Below, in pieces: positions 8,132 through 17,785 of a stretch of DNA of 64,000 bases. Below the pieces are notes generated by a model that worked only from the letters and a program-made list of their open reading frames with translations, was not told the origin of the DNA and ran no database searches. The DNA is from Candidatus Rhodoferax bjergmarkensis (lineage in GTDB: Bacteria > Pseudomonadota > Gammaproteobacteria > Burkholderiales > Burkholderiaceae_C), in NCBI GenBank assembly GCA_016708345.1, contig JADJFX010000007.1, positions 62,001-126,000 on the forward strand. The letters are read 5' to 3'. A program made the translations under genes and the position numbers. How positions within the stretch are numbered: the first letter of the stretch is position 1; every line of letters starts with the position of its first letter.

Positions 8132-9454
8132 TTAGCTGGCTTTGATCCGCATCTGCGCAGCCCGCGCATGGGCCTGCAAGCCTTCACCATAAGCCAGTTC
8201 AGCGGCAATCACGCCCAGCACCTGGGCACCGGCTTGGCTGACTTCGATCAGGCTGGAACGCTTTTGAAAGTCGTAAACACCCAGCGGGCTGGAAAAACGC
8301 GCCGTGCCACTGGTGGGCAACACGTGGTTCGGGCCCGCGCAGTAGTCGCCCAGCGACTCGCTGGTGTAGGCACCCAGAAAAATGGCTCCGGCGTGCTTGA
8401 GCAAGGGCTCCCAGCGGTGCGGCTCGCGGCTGGAGACTTCCAGGTGCTCGGGCGCAATGCGGTTGCTGATGTCACAGGCTTCTTCCATGCTGCGGGTGAG
8501 AATGAGGGCACCGCGCCCGGTGAGCGACTTGGCAATGATCTCGGCGCGCGGCATCTCGTTCAACAGGCGGTTGATGCTGGCCTGCACCTGATCGATGTAG
8601 GCCGCGTCGGGGCACAACAAAATGCTTTGCGCCAGCTCGTCGTGCTCCGCCTGACTGAACAAGTCCATCGCCACCCAGTCGGGCGGCGTGCTGCCGTCGG
8701 CCAGCACCAGAATTTCACTCGGCCCGGCAATCATGTCGATGCCCACTGTGCCAAACACGCGCCGTTTGGCCGCTGCCACATAGGCGTTGCCAGGGCCGGT
8801 GATCTTGTTGACCGCCGCAATGCTGGCCGTGCCGTAGGCCAGCGCCGCCACCGCCTGGGCACCGCCAATGGTGAAGGCACGGGTCACACCCGCCACATAG
8901 GCCGCCGCCAGCACCAGCGGGTTTTTCACGCCCTGCGGGGTCGGCACTACCATGATGATTTCTTCCACCCCGGCCACATGGGCCGGAATCGCATTCATCA
9001 GCACACTGGAGGGATAAGCCGCCTTGCCACCGGGCACGTAGATGCCGACACGGTCCAGCGGGGTGACCTTTTGACCCAGCAGGCTGCCGTTTTCATCACG
9101 GTAACTCCAGCTTTCGCCACAGGCTTTTTTCTGGGCTTCGTGGTAGGCGCGAATGCGGGCCGCTGCCGCTTGCAGGGCCCCACGCTGGGCGGCTGGAATC
9201 GCGTCAAAGGCAGCTTTGAGTTCCGCCTGGGTCAGCTCCAGCGCTTGCAGGCTGTCGGCCTGCAAGCCGTCAAAACGCGCGGTGTACTCCAGCACCGCGG
9301 CATCACCGCGCACCTGCACATCGCGCAGGATGTCGGCCACGCGCTGCTCAATGGCGGCATCGGTATCGGCCGACCAGTGCAGACGCGCCTTGAATTGGGC
9401 ATCAAATTGGCCATCAAGCGTTGAAAGACGTGCGGGAGTAGCTATAAATGTCAT
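8132..9454 (-). CDS. hisD: Histidinol dehydrogenase
   Basis: The 440-residue product catalyses the last two oxidation steps of histidine synthesis (histidinol to histidine, NAD- and zinc-dependent). Family landmarks seen are ITGPGNAYVAAAK, the GPSEILVLAD stretch, the SQAEHDE segment and IAPEHLE. Length is normal for the family. It follows hisG by 27 bases in the same operon. The expected next gene, hisC, is absent; the accessory block starts instead. Its first residues (MTFIATPAR) are encoded by a copy of the dispersed repeat, so the present ATG may have been supplied by repeat insertion. Confidence 0.97.
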   Translation of the reverse strand: MTFIATPARLSTLDGQFDAQFKARLHWSADTDAAIEQRVADILRDVQVRGDAAVLEYTARFDGLQADSLQALELTQAELKAAFDAIPAAQRGALQAAAARIRAYHEAQKKACGESWSYRDENGSLLGQKVTPLDRVGIYVPGGKAAYPSSVLMNAIPAHVAGVEEIIMVVPTPQGVKNPLVLAAAYVAGVTRAFTIGGAQAVAALAYGTASIAAVNKITGPGNAYVAAAKRRVFGTVGIDMIAGPSEILVLADGSTPPDWVAMDLFSQAEHDELAQSILLCPDAAYIDQVQASINRLLNEMPRAEIIAKSLTGRGALILTRSMEEACDISNRIAPEHLEVSSREPHRWEPLLKHAGAIFLGAYTSESLGDYCAGPNHVLPTSGTARFSSPLGVYDFQKRSSLIEVSQAGAQVLGVIAAELAYGEGLQAHARAAQMRIKAS

Positions 9455-9461
9455 AGCAAAT
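9429..9461 (-). repeat. Dispersed palindromic repeat, copy 3 (contains the hisD start)
   Basis: Minus strand: TTTGCTATGACATTTATAGC then TACTCCCGCACG. It aligns with TTTGCTATnAATTTAGTAGC and TnCTnnCGCAnG of copies 1 and 2. The ATG inside GCTATGAC is the hisD initiator. It is more diverged than the others, so the assignment is less certain. Confidence 0.5.
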
Positions 9462-9481
9462 ATGGGGGAAATATGGGGTAA

Positions 9482-10144
9482 TTACTTGGCAATGGCCGAC
9501 GCAAAGGCGTCAATGATGTTGCGAATGGGCGCTTGTTTGAGCTTGAGCGCGGCCTGATTGACCACCAGGCGCGAGCTGATGTCCATGATGTGCTCCACCT
9601 CGACCAGATGGTTGGCCCTGAGGGTGTTGCCAGTGGACACCAGATCAACGATGGCATCGGCCATGCCAACCAGCGGGGCCAGCTCCATGCTGCCGTAGAG
9701 CTTGATCAGATCGACGTGAACGCCTTTGGTGGCAAAAAAGTCGCGGGCAATCGCCACGTACTTGGTGGCCACCTTCAGGCGCGAGCCCTGGCGCACGGCC
9801 GATGCGTAGTCAAAATCGGCCCGCACCGCCACGCTGATGCGGCATTTTGCAATCTGCAGGTCCAGCGGCTGGTACAGCCCCGCCGCACTGACGTTGCCAC
9901 CCCATTCGGCCACATGCTCCAAGAGTGTGTCCTTGCCGGTGATGCCCAGGTCGGCACCACCGTACTGCACATAAGTCGGCACATCTGTGGCGCGCACCAC
10001 CAGCACGCGTACATCGCTTTGGTTGGTGGCCAGAATCAGCTTGCGCGACTTTTCGGGGTCTTCGAGTACCTCGATGCCGGCAGCGCGTAAGAGCGGCAGG
10101 GTTTCTTCAAAAATGCGTCCTTTCGAGAGTGCGAGCGTGATCAT
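9482..10144 (-). CDS. hisG: ATP phosphoribosyltransferase, short form
   Basis: The 220-residue protein (MITLALSKGRIFEETLPLL) is the short type of HisG, which catalyses the first step of histidine synthesis from ATP and PRPP and needs the HisZ regulatory subunit, encoded elsewhere. The C-terminal ACT-like domain of long HisG is absent. Seen motifs include GGADLGITGKD and the PRPP loop DLVSTGNTLRANHL. It lies between murA and hisD, the usual order in this family. Control of flux is expected through HisZ rather than through a leader peptide, as none is visible here. Confidence 0.97.
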   Translation of the reverse strand: MITLALSKGRIFEETLPLLRAAGIEVLEDPEKSRKLILATNQSDVRVLVVRATDVPTYVQYGGADLGITGKDTLLEHVAEWGGNVSAAGLYQPLDLQIAKCRISVAVRADFDYASAVRQGSRLKVATKYVAIARDFFATKGVHVDLIKLYGSMELAPLVGMADAIVDLVSTGNTLRANHLVEVEHIMDISSRLVVNQAALKLKQAPIRNIIDAFASAIAK

Positions 10145-10151
10145 GGTGCCT

Positions 10152-10298
10152 CCTGCCGAGCCGCCTCAAAGGAGGCATGCGCCCCCTTGGGGGGCAGCGA
10201 ATGAATATGAGCGTGGGGGTCAATCTCTTCCTGCCGAGCCGCCTCAAAGGAGGCACACGCCCCCTCGGGGGGCAGCGAATGAATATGAGCGTGGGGGT
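10152..10298. repeat. Two 69-base direct repeats between murA and hisG
   Basis: Copies run 10152-10220 and 10230-10298 (period 78). Each begins CCTGCCGAGCCGCCTC and ends GAATATGAGCGTGGGGGT. Each holds two small inverted repeats, GCCTC-aaa-GGAGGC and GCCCCC-ttgg-GGGGC, the second with T/C change between copies. The block could attenuate transcription from murA into hisG; there is no T-run, so a classic terminator is unlikely. It resembles extragenic palindromes I remember from related genera. Confidence 0.85.
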
Positions 10299-10301
10299 TC
10301 A

Positions 10302-11567
<1,266 letters not shown>

Positions 11568-11621
11568 AAAGTCACTTCAGAAAAATTGGCTTGAGTCTGC
11601 ACCGTACCCCACAGGGAAGCC

Positions 11622-11864
11622 TTATTTGGCCACAGTCGACCATTCGTCAGGGGTGTAGGTTTTCATCGACAAGGCATGCACCTCGTTGGTTTCCATTCTT
11701 CCACCGAGCGTGGCATACACCCTCTGATGGCGTTTGATGGCGCGCTGTCCTTCAAATTCGCTAGACACAATGGTTGCAAACCAATGGCGGCCATCGCCCT
11801 CCAGTTCGATGTACTCACACTTGAGTCCCGCCGCAATGATGTCCTTGATCTGGTCTGCAGTCAT
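11622..11864 (-). CDS. ibaG: BolA-family protein, IbaG type
   Basis: An 80-residue BolA-like protein (MTADQIKDIIAAGLKCEYIE) with the class II KH-like fold residues RAIKRHQRVY and a C-terminal EVHALSMKTYTPDEW. BolA proteins work with monothiol glutaredoxins in iron-sulfur handling. Its place directly upstream of murA and downstream of the mla genes matches ibaG (yrbA) of Escherichia coli, which favours the IbaG name over BolA proper. Confidence 0.85.
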   Translation of the reverse strand: MTADQIKDIIAAGLKCEYIELEGDGRHWFATIVSSEFEGQRAIKRHQRVYATLGGRMETNEVHALSMKTYTPDEWSTVAK

Positions 11865-11906
11865 GTCAATAGTCCAAAAAAATGAAAAACGCCATCAAGG
11901 CGCAAA

Positions 11907-12662
11907 TTAGCTGCGAATCTTGTAGCCGGTGCGCAGCAAATAAACGGCGATGGCGCTCACCACGGCAGTAGCACCACCCACCACAGTCAAACTCAGCCAA
12001 GGCGACACATCACTCGCACCAAAGAAGCCGTAACGAAAGCCATCAATCATGTAGAAAAACGGGTTCAAGTGGCTGACGCCTTGCCAAAATGGGGGCAGTG
12101 AATGAATGGAGTAGAAAACACCACTCAGAAAAGTCATGGGCATGACCACAAAATTCTGAAAGGCGGCCAACTGGTCAAACTTCTCAGCCCACAAGCCCGC
12201 GATCAAACCCAGGCACCCCATCAAAGCTGCGCCCATCACGGCAAAGGCAAAAATCCACAGCGGCGAGGTAAAAGTCAGCTCGGTAAAAAATGCTGACACG
12301 GCAAACACACCCAAACCAACCACCAGTCCGCGAATAACGGAGGCCCCCACATAGGCCACAAACCAGTTCATATAGGACAGCGGCGTGAGCATTAAAAACA
12401 CCAGATTGCCCATTACCTTGCTCATGATCAACGATGAGGAGCTGTTGGCAAACGCGTTTTGCAGCAGGCTCATCATCGCCAGACCCGGCACCAAAAACGC
12501 GGTGTAGCTGATTTTGTCGTACACCTTGACATGCGACTCCAGGGCGTGGCCAAAGATCAGCAGGTACAGCATGGCGGTGAGCACAGGGCCGGCCACGGTT
12601 TGAAAAGCAACGCGCCAAAAGCGCAGCACTTCCTTGTACAGGAGCATTTGCCAGCCCGTCAT
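11907..12662 (-). CDS. ABC-2 type transporter permease
   Basis: The 251-residue integral membrane protein (MTGWQMLLYKEVLRFWRVAF) has about six hydrophobic segments and the ABC2_membrane signature region around VVMPMTFLSGVFYSIHSLPP. Its ATG at 12662 overlaps the TGA of the ATPase gene (ATGA), so this start is preferred over a GTG nine bases upstream. It pairs with the next gene as an exporter of the DrrB/YadH type. The substrate is not evident; the place next to the mla genes suggests an envelope role. Confidence 0.88.
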   Translation of the reverse strand: MTGWQMLLYKEVLRFWRVAFQTVAGPVLTAMLYLLIFGHALESHVKVYDKISYTAFLVPGLAMMSLLQNAFANSSSSLIMSKVMGNLVFLMLTPLSYMNWFVAYVGASVIRGLVVGLGVFAVSAFFTELTFTSPLWIFAFAVMGAALMGCLGLIAGLWAEKFDQLAAFQNFVVMPMTFLSGVFYSIHSLPPFWQGVSHLNPFFYMIDGFRYGFFGASDVSPWLSLTVVGGATAVVSAIAVYLLRTGYKIRS

Positions 12663-13603
12663 GCTGGACACTCCTTATTCCGCTCCATCACACCCAAAAA
12701 CACGTCTTCCAGATCGGCCTTGCGGATTTCGACATCCTGGGCCACCAGACCGGCCTGGCGCACTTGCGCGAGAAACTGTTCGATCTCCAGCGCACTGTGC
12801 GCGGGAAACTGCACGATGCGACCAGTGATGCGCGCCTTGTCGGCCAAGGCCTTGGGCATCTCACTATCAATCTTGAAACGAAGCACATTGCTGGAGGCTG
12901 CCTTGAGCAGCTCGCTGGTGTGGTCCAGCGCCACAATCTGCCCCGCCTTGAGCATGGCAATACGGCCACACAGGGCCTCGGCTTCTTCAAGGTAATGGGT
13001 CGTCAAAAGCACTGTGCTGCCCTGCTTGTTAAGCTTGGCAATGAACTGCCACAGGGTCTGGCGCAACTCCACATCCACCCCCGCCGTGGGCTCGTCCAGC
13101 ACGATGACGGGAGGCTTGTGTACCAGGGCCTGCGCCACCAGCACCCGGCGCTTCATGCCGCCCGAGAGCTGGCGCATATTGGCATCGGCCTTGCTGGTCA
13201 GGCCCAAACTCGACAGCAATTCGTCAATCCATGCCTCGTTGTTTTTCACACCAAAGTAGCCGGACTGAAAGCGCAGTGCTTCACGCACATTAAAAAATGG
13301 GTCGAACACCAGCTCCTGCGGCACCACGCCCAAACTGCGCCGCACGGTGGCATATTCGGTTTGTACATCGTGCCCGAGCACCGAAACGGTACCGGAGGTG
13401 GCACGCGACAGGCCCGCCAAAATGCTGATCATGGTGGTCTTGCCCGCACCATTGGGGCCTAGCAGTCCAAAAAACTCACCCTCTTCAATGTCAAGGCTGA
13501 CGCGGTCCAGCGCCAGAAATGTGCTTCCAGCATTGCCTTTGACGTGAGGTCCGCGCGGGGACGCAAAGGCTTTGGAGACAGACTGGAAGGATATGGCGTG
13601 CAT
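12659..13603 (-). CDS. ABC-2 type transporter ATP-binding protein
   Basis: The 314-residue ATPase has Walker A GPNGAGKTT, signature LSGGMKRR, Walker B VIVLDEPTAGVD and H-loop TTHYLEE. The last 80 residues form a C-terminal extension of the YadG/DrrA kind. A small insert near the N-terminus (GPHVKGNAGST) precedes the ABC domain. It is translationally coupled to the permease by a four-base overlap and transcribed in the direction of mla to murA. Confidence 0.9.
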   Translation of the reverse strand: MHAISFQSVSKAFASPRGPHVKGNAGSTFLALDRVSLDIEEGEFFGLLGPNGAGKTTMISILAGLSRATSGTVSVLGHDVQTEYATVRRSLGVVPQELVFDPFFNVREALRFQSGYFGVKNNEAWIDELLSSLGLTSKADANMRQLSGGMKRRVLVAQALVHKPPVIVLDEPTAGVDVELRQTLWQFIAKLNKQGSTVLLTTHYLEEAEALCGRIAMLKAGQIVALDHTSELLKAASSNVLRFKIDSEMPKALADKARITGRIVQFPAHSALEIEQFLAQVRQAGLVAQDVEIRKADLEDVFLGVMERNKECPA

Positions 13604-13670
13604 GTAGGCAGTAGTGTTATTTCACGTTAAAGACTTGCGCATCAAACCGCCTGCCCCAAGGATTTGAAAT

Positions 13671-13940
13671 TCAGGCTGCGGGCAGCAAATCCATGACGCC
13701 GTACAAAGCTGCCAGATCGCCCAAACGGCTTGGCAAACCACGGATTGAAAATTGCTTGCCCAGCGCCAGACACTCCCGCCGGAACTCAAGCAACATGGCC
13801 AGCGCTGCCGAGTCAAATCGAACCAAACCACTGGCGTCCACCACGGCGGCCTGCCCGGTCTCGGCGCGCAAGGCTTGCACCAGCATACGCAGGCAGGCTG
13901 TGGCCTGGGCGTGTGTCAAAACTTCAGGCAAAACCAGCAC
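13671..13940 (-). CDS. mlaB: STAS-domain protein MlaB
   Basis: An 89-residue STAS-domain protein with a GTG start two bases after the mlaC stop and an AAGGG ribosome site within the mlaC end. The conserved core is AAVVDASGLVRFDSAALAML; MlaB binds the MlaF ATPase and is needed for activity of the MlaFEDB complex in the inner membrane. The position at the end of the mla cluster supports the call. Confidence 0.88.
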   Translation of the reverse strand: MLVLPEVLTHAQATACLRMLVQALRAETGQAAVVDASGLVRFDSAALAMLLEFRRECLALGKQFSIRGLPSRLGDLAALYGVMDLLPAA

Positions 13941-13942
13941 GT

Positions 13943-14593
13943 TCAGCCCTTCTTGGCATTGTTGGCGGTGTTGGCTTTGTTGCGGCTGGTCAGGGTCGCA
14001 ATCAGGCCATCAACCCCTTTGGCATTGATTTCCTGGGCAAACTGGCTGCGGTAGGTTTCCATCAGCCAGACACCGAGCACATTGAGGTTGTAAATTTTCC
14101 AGCCAGCGCCTTCACCCGGCGTCTTTTCCAGGCGGTAATCGAGCTGAATCGCATCGCCTTTGCCTTTCACCTCTGAGCGAACCACCACCTCTTTGTCATC
14201 GGGTGAAGCACGCAGCGGCTTGACGGAAATGGTCTGATCCGTGACCTGCGCCAGGGCACCGGCATAGGTGCGCACCAGCAAGGTTTTGAACTCATTTTGC
14301 AAACGCTTTTGCTGCTCGGGCGTAGCCTGGCGCCAGGCCGGACCGACGGCCGATGAGGTCATGCGCTGAAAGTTGACATTGGGAATGATCTTGGTATCGA
14401 CCAGCGTCAGAATGCGCGATGAATCCCCTGCCTGGATGGCCTTGTCAGAGCGAATGCTGTCCAGCACATCGGTGGACAAACGCTTGATCAATTCATCGGG
14501 AGCTTCATCAGCCGCGCTCGCTGGCACAGCCAACAAGCCACAGGCCGCGACCAGCACAAAAGCAAAAAAATGACTAAAAAAACGACGGTTCAT
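13943..14593 (-). CDS. mlaC: Periplasmic phospholipid-binding protein MlaC
   Basis: The 216-residue protein has a clear signal peptide (MNRRFFSHFFAFVLVAACGL ending ASA). The mature part matches the MlaC/Ttg2D family: DVLDSIRSD, FQRMTSSAVGPAWRQATPEQ and the beta region with YRLEKTPGEGAGWKIYNLNV. MlaC shuttles phospholipid between the outer-membrane MlaA complex and MlaFEDB. The gene lies between mlaA and mlaB. Confidence 0.95.
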   Translation of the reverse strand: MNRRFFSHFFAFVLVAACGLLAVPASAADEAPDELIKRLSTDVLDSIRSDKAIQAGDSSRILTLVDTKIIPNVNFQRMTSSAVGPAWRQATPEQQKRLQNEFKTLLVRTYAGALAQVTDQTISVKPLRASPDDKEVVVRSEVKGKGDAIQLDYRLEKTPGEGAGWKIYNLNVLGVWLMETYRSQFAQEINAKGVDGLIATLTSRNKANTANNAKKG

Positions 14594-14675
14594 GGTTCAA
14601 CTCTTTCTCAATTTCGGGATCAACCCGGGACTTTATCAACGTTCAGGGGATCGGTCAGGTTAACGAACGACAGAC

Positions 14676-15398
14676 TTATTCCAGTTCTTCATCATCCGGC
14701 GGATTGCCATCAAAGATAGAACTGCGCCGTCGCTGAAGAAATGCGTCGCGCGTGAAGGTGTATTTATCGAGCGCAATTTCGTCGAGCACAGAACTTGCCT
14801 TGAGAAACTTTGCGCGGGTGTCAATGATTCTGACCACTGTGGCGACATTGCGCACGGGAACCTTTTCAATGTGGTTCACCAAATCGCCCTGGTGGCTCAC
14901 CACACGGGCAGACGCATCACGCAAAGTCGAGGGCCCTAATAATGGCAACACCAGATAGGGCCCGGGACCTACCCCCCAATAGCCCAAAGTGTGGCCGAAA
15001 TCTTTGGTTTGTTTTTCAAGCCGCATTTCAGTAGCGATGTCCAAAACACCACCCAAACCAAAGAAGGTGTTGACGCTAAAACGCATAAAACTCTCGGTGG
15101 CCGCATGGCCTTTGAACTGCAAGAGGTTATTCACAAAGGACCAAGCGTCCTCCAGATTGGCAAAAAAATTGTTGATGCCTTGGCGTACGGGTGCCGGCGT
15201 CACGTCCCGGTAAGCAGTGGCAACGGGTATGAGGACATTGCCATCGACGGCGTCATTGAACTCGGTAACACCCCGGTTCCAAGGCTCCAGCGGATCGCGC
15301 GCTTTGGCTCCCGGCCCACTGGCACACCCCACCAGTCCCAGCACCAGCAAACCCGCCATCACAGATCGCACGGGGAACGAAAAAAAGTCAAAGCGCAT
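14676..15398 (-). CDS. mlaA: Outer-membrane lipoprotein MlaA (VacJ)
   Basis: The 240-residue lipoprotein has a lipobox LVGC near residue 25, then DPLEPWNRGVTEFNDAVD and the GVLDIATEM...FGHTLGYWGVGPGPY core of VacJ/MlaA. An ATG at 15398 is preferred to the TTG just before it. MlaA removes surface-exposed phospholipids from the outer leaflet. Having mlaA inside the same cluster as mlaFED differs from Escherichia coli, where it is elsewhere. Confidence 0.95.
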   Translation of the reverse strand: MRFDFFSFPVRSVMAGLLVLGLVGCASGPGAKARDPLEPWNRGVTEFNDAVDGNVLIPVATAYRDVTPAPVRQGINNFFANLEDAWSFVNNLLQFKGHAATESFMRFSVNTFFGLGGVLDIATEMRLEKQTKDFGHTLGYWGVGPGPYLVLPLLGPSTLRDASARVVSHQGDLVNHIEKVPVRNVATVVRIIDTRAKFLKASSVLDEIALDKYTFTRDAFLQRRRSSIFDGNPPDDEELE

Positions 15399-15411
15399 CA
15401 AAATTCACCCG

Positions 15412-15900
15412 TTATTTTTTCGGTTTGGCGGCCTCTGGACTGGCACCATCAGCGGCCTTGCTGTACAAAAACTGGCTGATGAGACTTTCCAGAACCACTG
15501 CTGACTGAGTTCCCGAAATGGTGTCGCCGGCTACCAGCACCTTTTCGTCGGCACCGGCCTCAATGCCCAGGTACTGCTCGCCAAGCAGCCCGCTGGTCAA
15601 AATTTTCAGAGAGCTGTCTTTTGGAAAGGCATAGCGGCTTTCCAGCGCCAGCGTGACGCGTGCTTGAAATGATTTGTCGTCGAAGACAATATTTTCGACG
15701 CGCCCCACCAGCACACCGGCGCTGCGCACAGCCGCTTTTGGCTTGAGACCGCCCACGTTGTCAAACTTGGCGGTAACTTGGTAAGTACTCTGAAAATTTA
15801 GGCTCAGCAAATTGGCCGACTGCAAAGCCAGAAACAAAATGGCCACTGCACCAATCAGGACAAAAAGTCCCACCCAAACATCATTTTTAGAACGTTGCAT
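15412..15900 (-). CDS. mlaD: MCE-domain phospholipid carrier MlaD
   Basis: A 162-residue protein with one N-terminal membrane anchor (VGLFVLIGAVAILFLALQS) and an MCE domain (TAKFDNVGGLKPKAAVRSAG, SGLLGEQYLGIEAG). MlaD forms the hexameric periplasmic ring on MlaFEB. The C-terminus ends in a lysine-rich tail. It lies 48 bases after mlaE and 10 bases before mlaA. Confidence 0.95.
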   Translation of the reverse strand: MQRSKNDVWVGLFVLIGAVAILFLALQSANLLSLNFQSTYQVTAKFDNVGGLKPKAAVRSAGVLVGRVENIVFDDKSFQARVTLALESRYAFPKDSSLKILTSGLLGEQYLGIEAGADEKVLVAGDTISGTQSAVVLESLISQFLYSKAADGASPEAAKPKK

Positions 15901-15948
15901 ACATTTCCTTTAATTCAGCCAGCTATCACGCGACAAACAGTGTTGGTT

Positions 15949-16731
15949 TTAAATCGTAAACATCATGGCGGTCAGGATGAAATCCAGCCCGAGGACCGAC
16001 AGTGACGCGGCCACCACCGTTTTTGTGGTGGCACTGGCCACACCTTCCGGCGTGGCCTGAGCCTCAAAGCCTTGCAAAAGGGCAATGAAAGTCACGGTAA
16101 AGCCAAACACGATGCTCTTGATCACCCCATTGCCCACGTCTTTCCAGACATCGACGCCGCCCTGAATCTGGCTCCAGAACGATCCGGCATCCACACCAAT
16201 CATGACCACGCCCACAATCCATCCACCAATGATGCCCATCGCGCTGAAAACAGCGGCCAGCAACGGCATGGTGATGATGCCGGCCCAAAACCGGGGTGCC
16301 AAAACGCGCTGAACCGGGTCAACCGCCATCATTTCCATGACACTGATCTGCTCACCAGCCTTCATCAGACCGATCTCGGCGGTCAGGGACGTGCCAGCCC
16401 GGCCCGCGAACAACAAAGCCGTCACCACCGGCCCCAACTCCCGCACCAGACTGAGCGTAACCAACAAACCCAGCGCCTCGGATGAACCATAACGCTGCAA
16501 AGTGTAGTAGCCCTGCAATCCGAACACAAAGCCAACAAACAAACCCGACACCGCAATGATGGCGAGAGAATAGTTGCCCAAAAAATGGATCTGATCACGG
16601 ATCAACCCGAAACGCTTGAAACTGCCGCCAAAGGTCGTCAACAGACGAACGAACAAACGGGCTCCGTGCCCCATGTCAGCCAATTGGCGACGGACGGAAT
16701 AACCTACATCACTTGGTTTGTACCAGCTCAT
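15949..16731 (-). CDS. mlaE: Phospholipid ABC transporter permease MlaE
   Basis: The 260-residue permease has five to six membrane segments and the MlaE family core (LFAGRAGTSLTAEIGLMKAGEQI; then RVLAPRFWAG). The ATG overlaps the mlaF stop (ATGA). It forms the membrane part of the MlaFEDB complex. Confidence 0.95.
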   Translation of the reverse strand: MSWYKPSDVGYSVRRQLADMGHGARLFVRLLTTFGGSFKRFGLIRDQIHFLGNYSLAIIAVSGLFVGFVFGLQGYYTLQRYGSSEALGLLVTLSLVRELGPVVTALLFAGRAGTSLTAEIGLMKAGEQISVMEMMAVDPVQRVLAPRFWAGIITMPLLAAVFSAMGIIGGWIVGVVMIGVDAGSFWSQIQGGVDVWKDVGNGVIKSIVFGFTVTFIALLQGFEAQATPEGVASATTKTVVAASLSVLGLDFILTAMMFTI

Positions 16732-17579
16732 GGTGCCGATCTCCTGTGTTCACGCCCTTGGACCGGCACCGTACCCAGCCCAAAATCTTCAAAAATGGTG
16801 GGACCAGGGTAATGGAAACGCACCGGGCCATCGGCCAAAGCATTCACATACTGGTACACCAGCGGGTCGCTGCTCTGACACACTTGCTGCGGCGTGCCTT
16901 GCGCCGCAATTTTTCCATTGGCCAGAATAATCACGTGGTCGGAAATCTCAAAAGTTTTTTCCAGCTCGTGCGAGACAAAAATACTGGTCAGGCCCATCGA
17001 ATCATTCAGCTTTCGGATCAGGTCGGCGGCAATCGCCAATGAAATCGGATCAAGCCCCGTCAAGGGCTCGTCATACATCACCAGTTCAGGGTCCAGAGCA
17101 ATCGCGCGCGCCAAGGCAATACGCCGTGCCATACCACCTGACACTTGGCTGGGCATGAGCTTGCGCGCACCGCGCAAGCCCACCGCATTGAGCTTCATCA
17201 GCACAATGTCGCGAATCAGCGGCTCGGACAAATCAGTGTGTTCACGCAGCGGAAACGCCACATTGTCATATACCGACAAATCTGCAAACAAGGCACCAAA
17301 CTGGAACAGCATGCCCATGCGACGCCTTGCGGCGTACAAGCCAGCCTGGTCAAGTTGGCCCACATCCTGCGAGTCAAACAGCATCGTCCCGGACTGGGCA
17401 CGATTTTGCCCGCCAATGAGTCGAAACATGGTCGTTTTACCGCCACCCGAAGCACCCATAAGCGCCGTCACCTTGCCACGCGGCACCACCACTGAAATGT
17501 CATCCAGAATGACGCGATCACCGTACCCAAAGGTCAGGTTGCGAAATTCGACGAGCGATTCAGACGTAGGGGTAGACAT
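16728..17579 (-). CDS. mlaF: Phospholipid ABC transporter ATPase MlaF
   Basis: The 283-residue ATPase shows Walker A GASGGGKTT, signature VSGGMARR, Walker B MYDEPLTGLD and the H-loop SHELEKT. It is the first gene of the run mlaF-mlaE-mlaD-mlaA-mlaC-mlaB. The promoter should lie in 17580-17785, which also holds the end of the gltD transcript. Confidence 0.95.
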   Translation of the reverse strand: MSTPTSESLVEFRNLTFGYGDRVILDDISVVVPRGKVTALMGASGGGKTTMFRLIGGQNRAQSGTMLFDSQDVGQLDQAGLYAARRRMGMLFQFGALFADLSVYDNVAFPLREHTDLSEPLIRDIVLMKLNAVGLRGARKLMPSQVSGGMARRIALARAIALDPELVMYDEPLTGLDPISLAIAADLIRKLNDSMGLTSIFVSHELEKTFEISDHVIILANGKIAAQGTPQQVCQSSDPLVYQYVNALADGPVRFHYPGPTIFEDFGLGTVPVQGREHRRSAP

Positions 17580-17649
17580 TGACAGTGAAGAGCAGCACTG
17601 AAGTGCCGGGCAAGGGGTTGATTTGTCCTGCAGGATTTTTTAAAGCGAA

Positions 17650-17664
17650 GGCCGCATTGCGGCC
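17650..17664 (-). terminator. Possible terminator after gltD
   Basis: An inverted repeat GGCCGC-att-GCGGCC lies 120 bases after the gltD stop, followed on the minus strand by TTCGCTTTAAAAAA. The stem is short and the T-run poor, so it is a weak candidate. The rest of 17580-17785 shows no gene. Confidence 0.35.
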
Positions 17665-17785
17665 GAACGCCTGATCATAAGGTATCAGCCAATTTGTTAC
17701 TTTTGAAGGGGCTCGGCCACACCAAACCATCTGCTTGCTTGACAACGCACCTTTCGCTCCCCTTTATGCCCCCTTTATCGTCCTT

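Noticed and set aside
8168..9424. Plus-strand frame of 418 codons
   Set aside because: Antisense to hisD, His/Gln-rich as expected for a shadow.
10152..10298. Two similar units considered as a tiny CRISPR array
   Set aside because: Only two units of 69 bases with a nine-base spacing and no cas genes; internal hairpins fit an extragenic palindrome.
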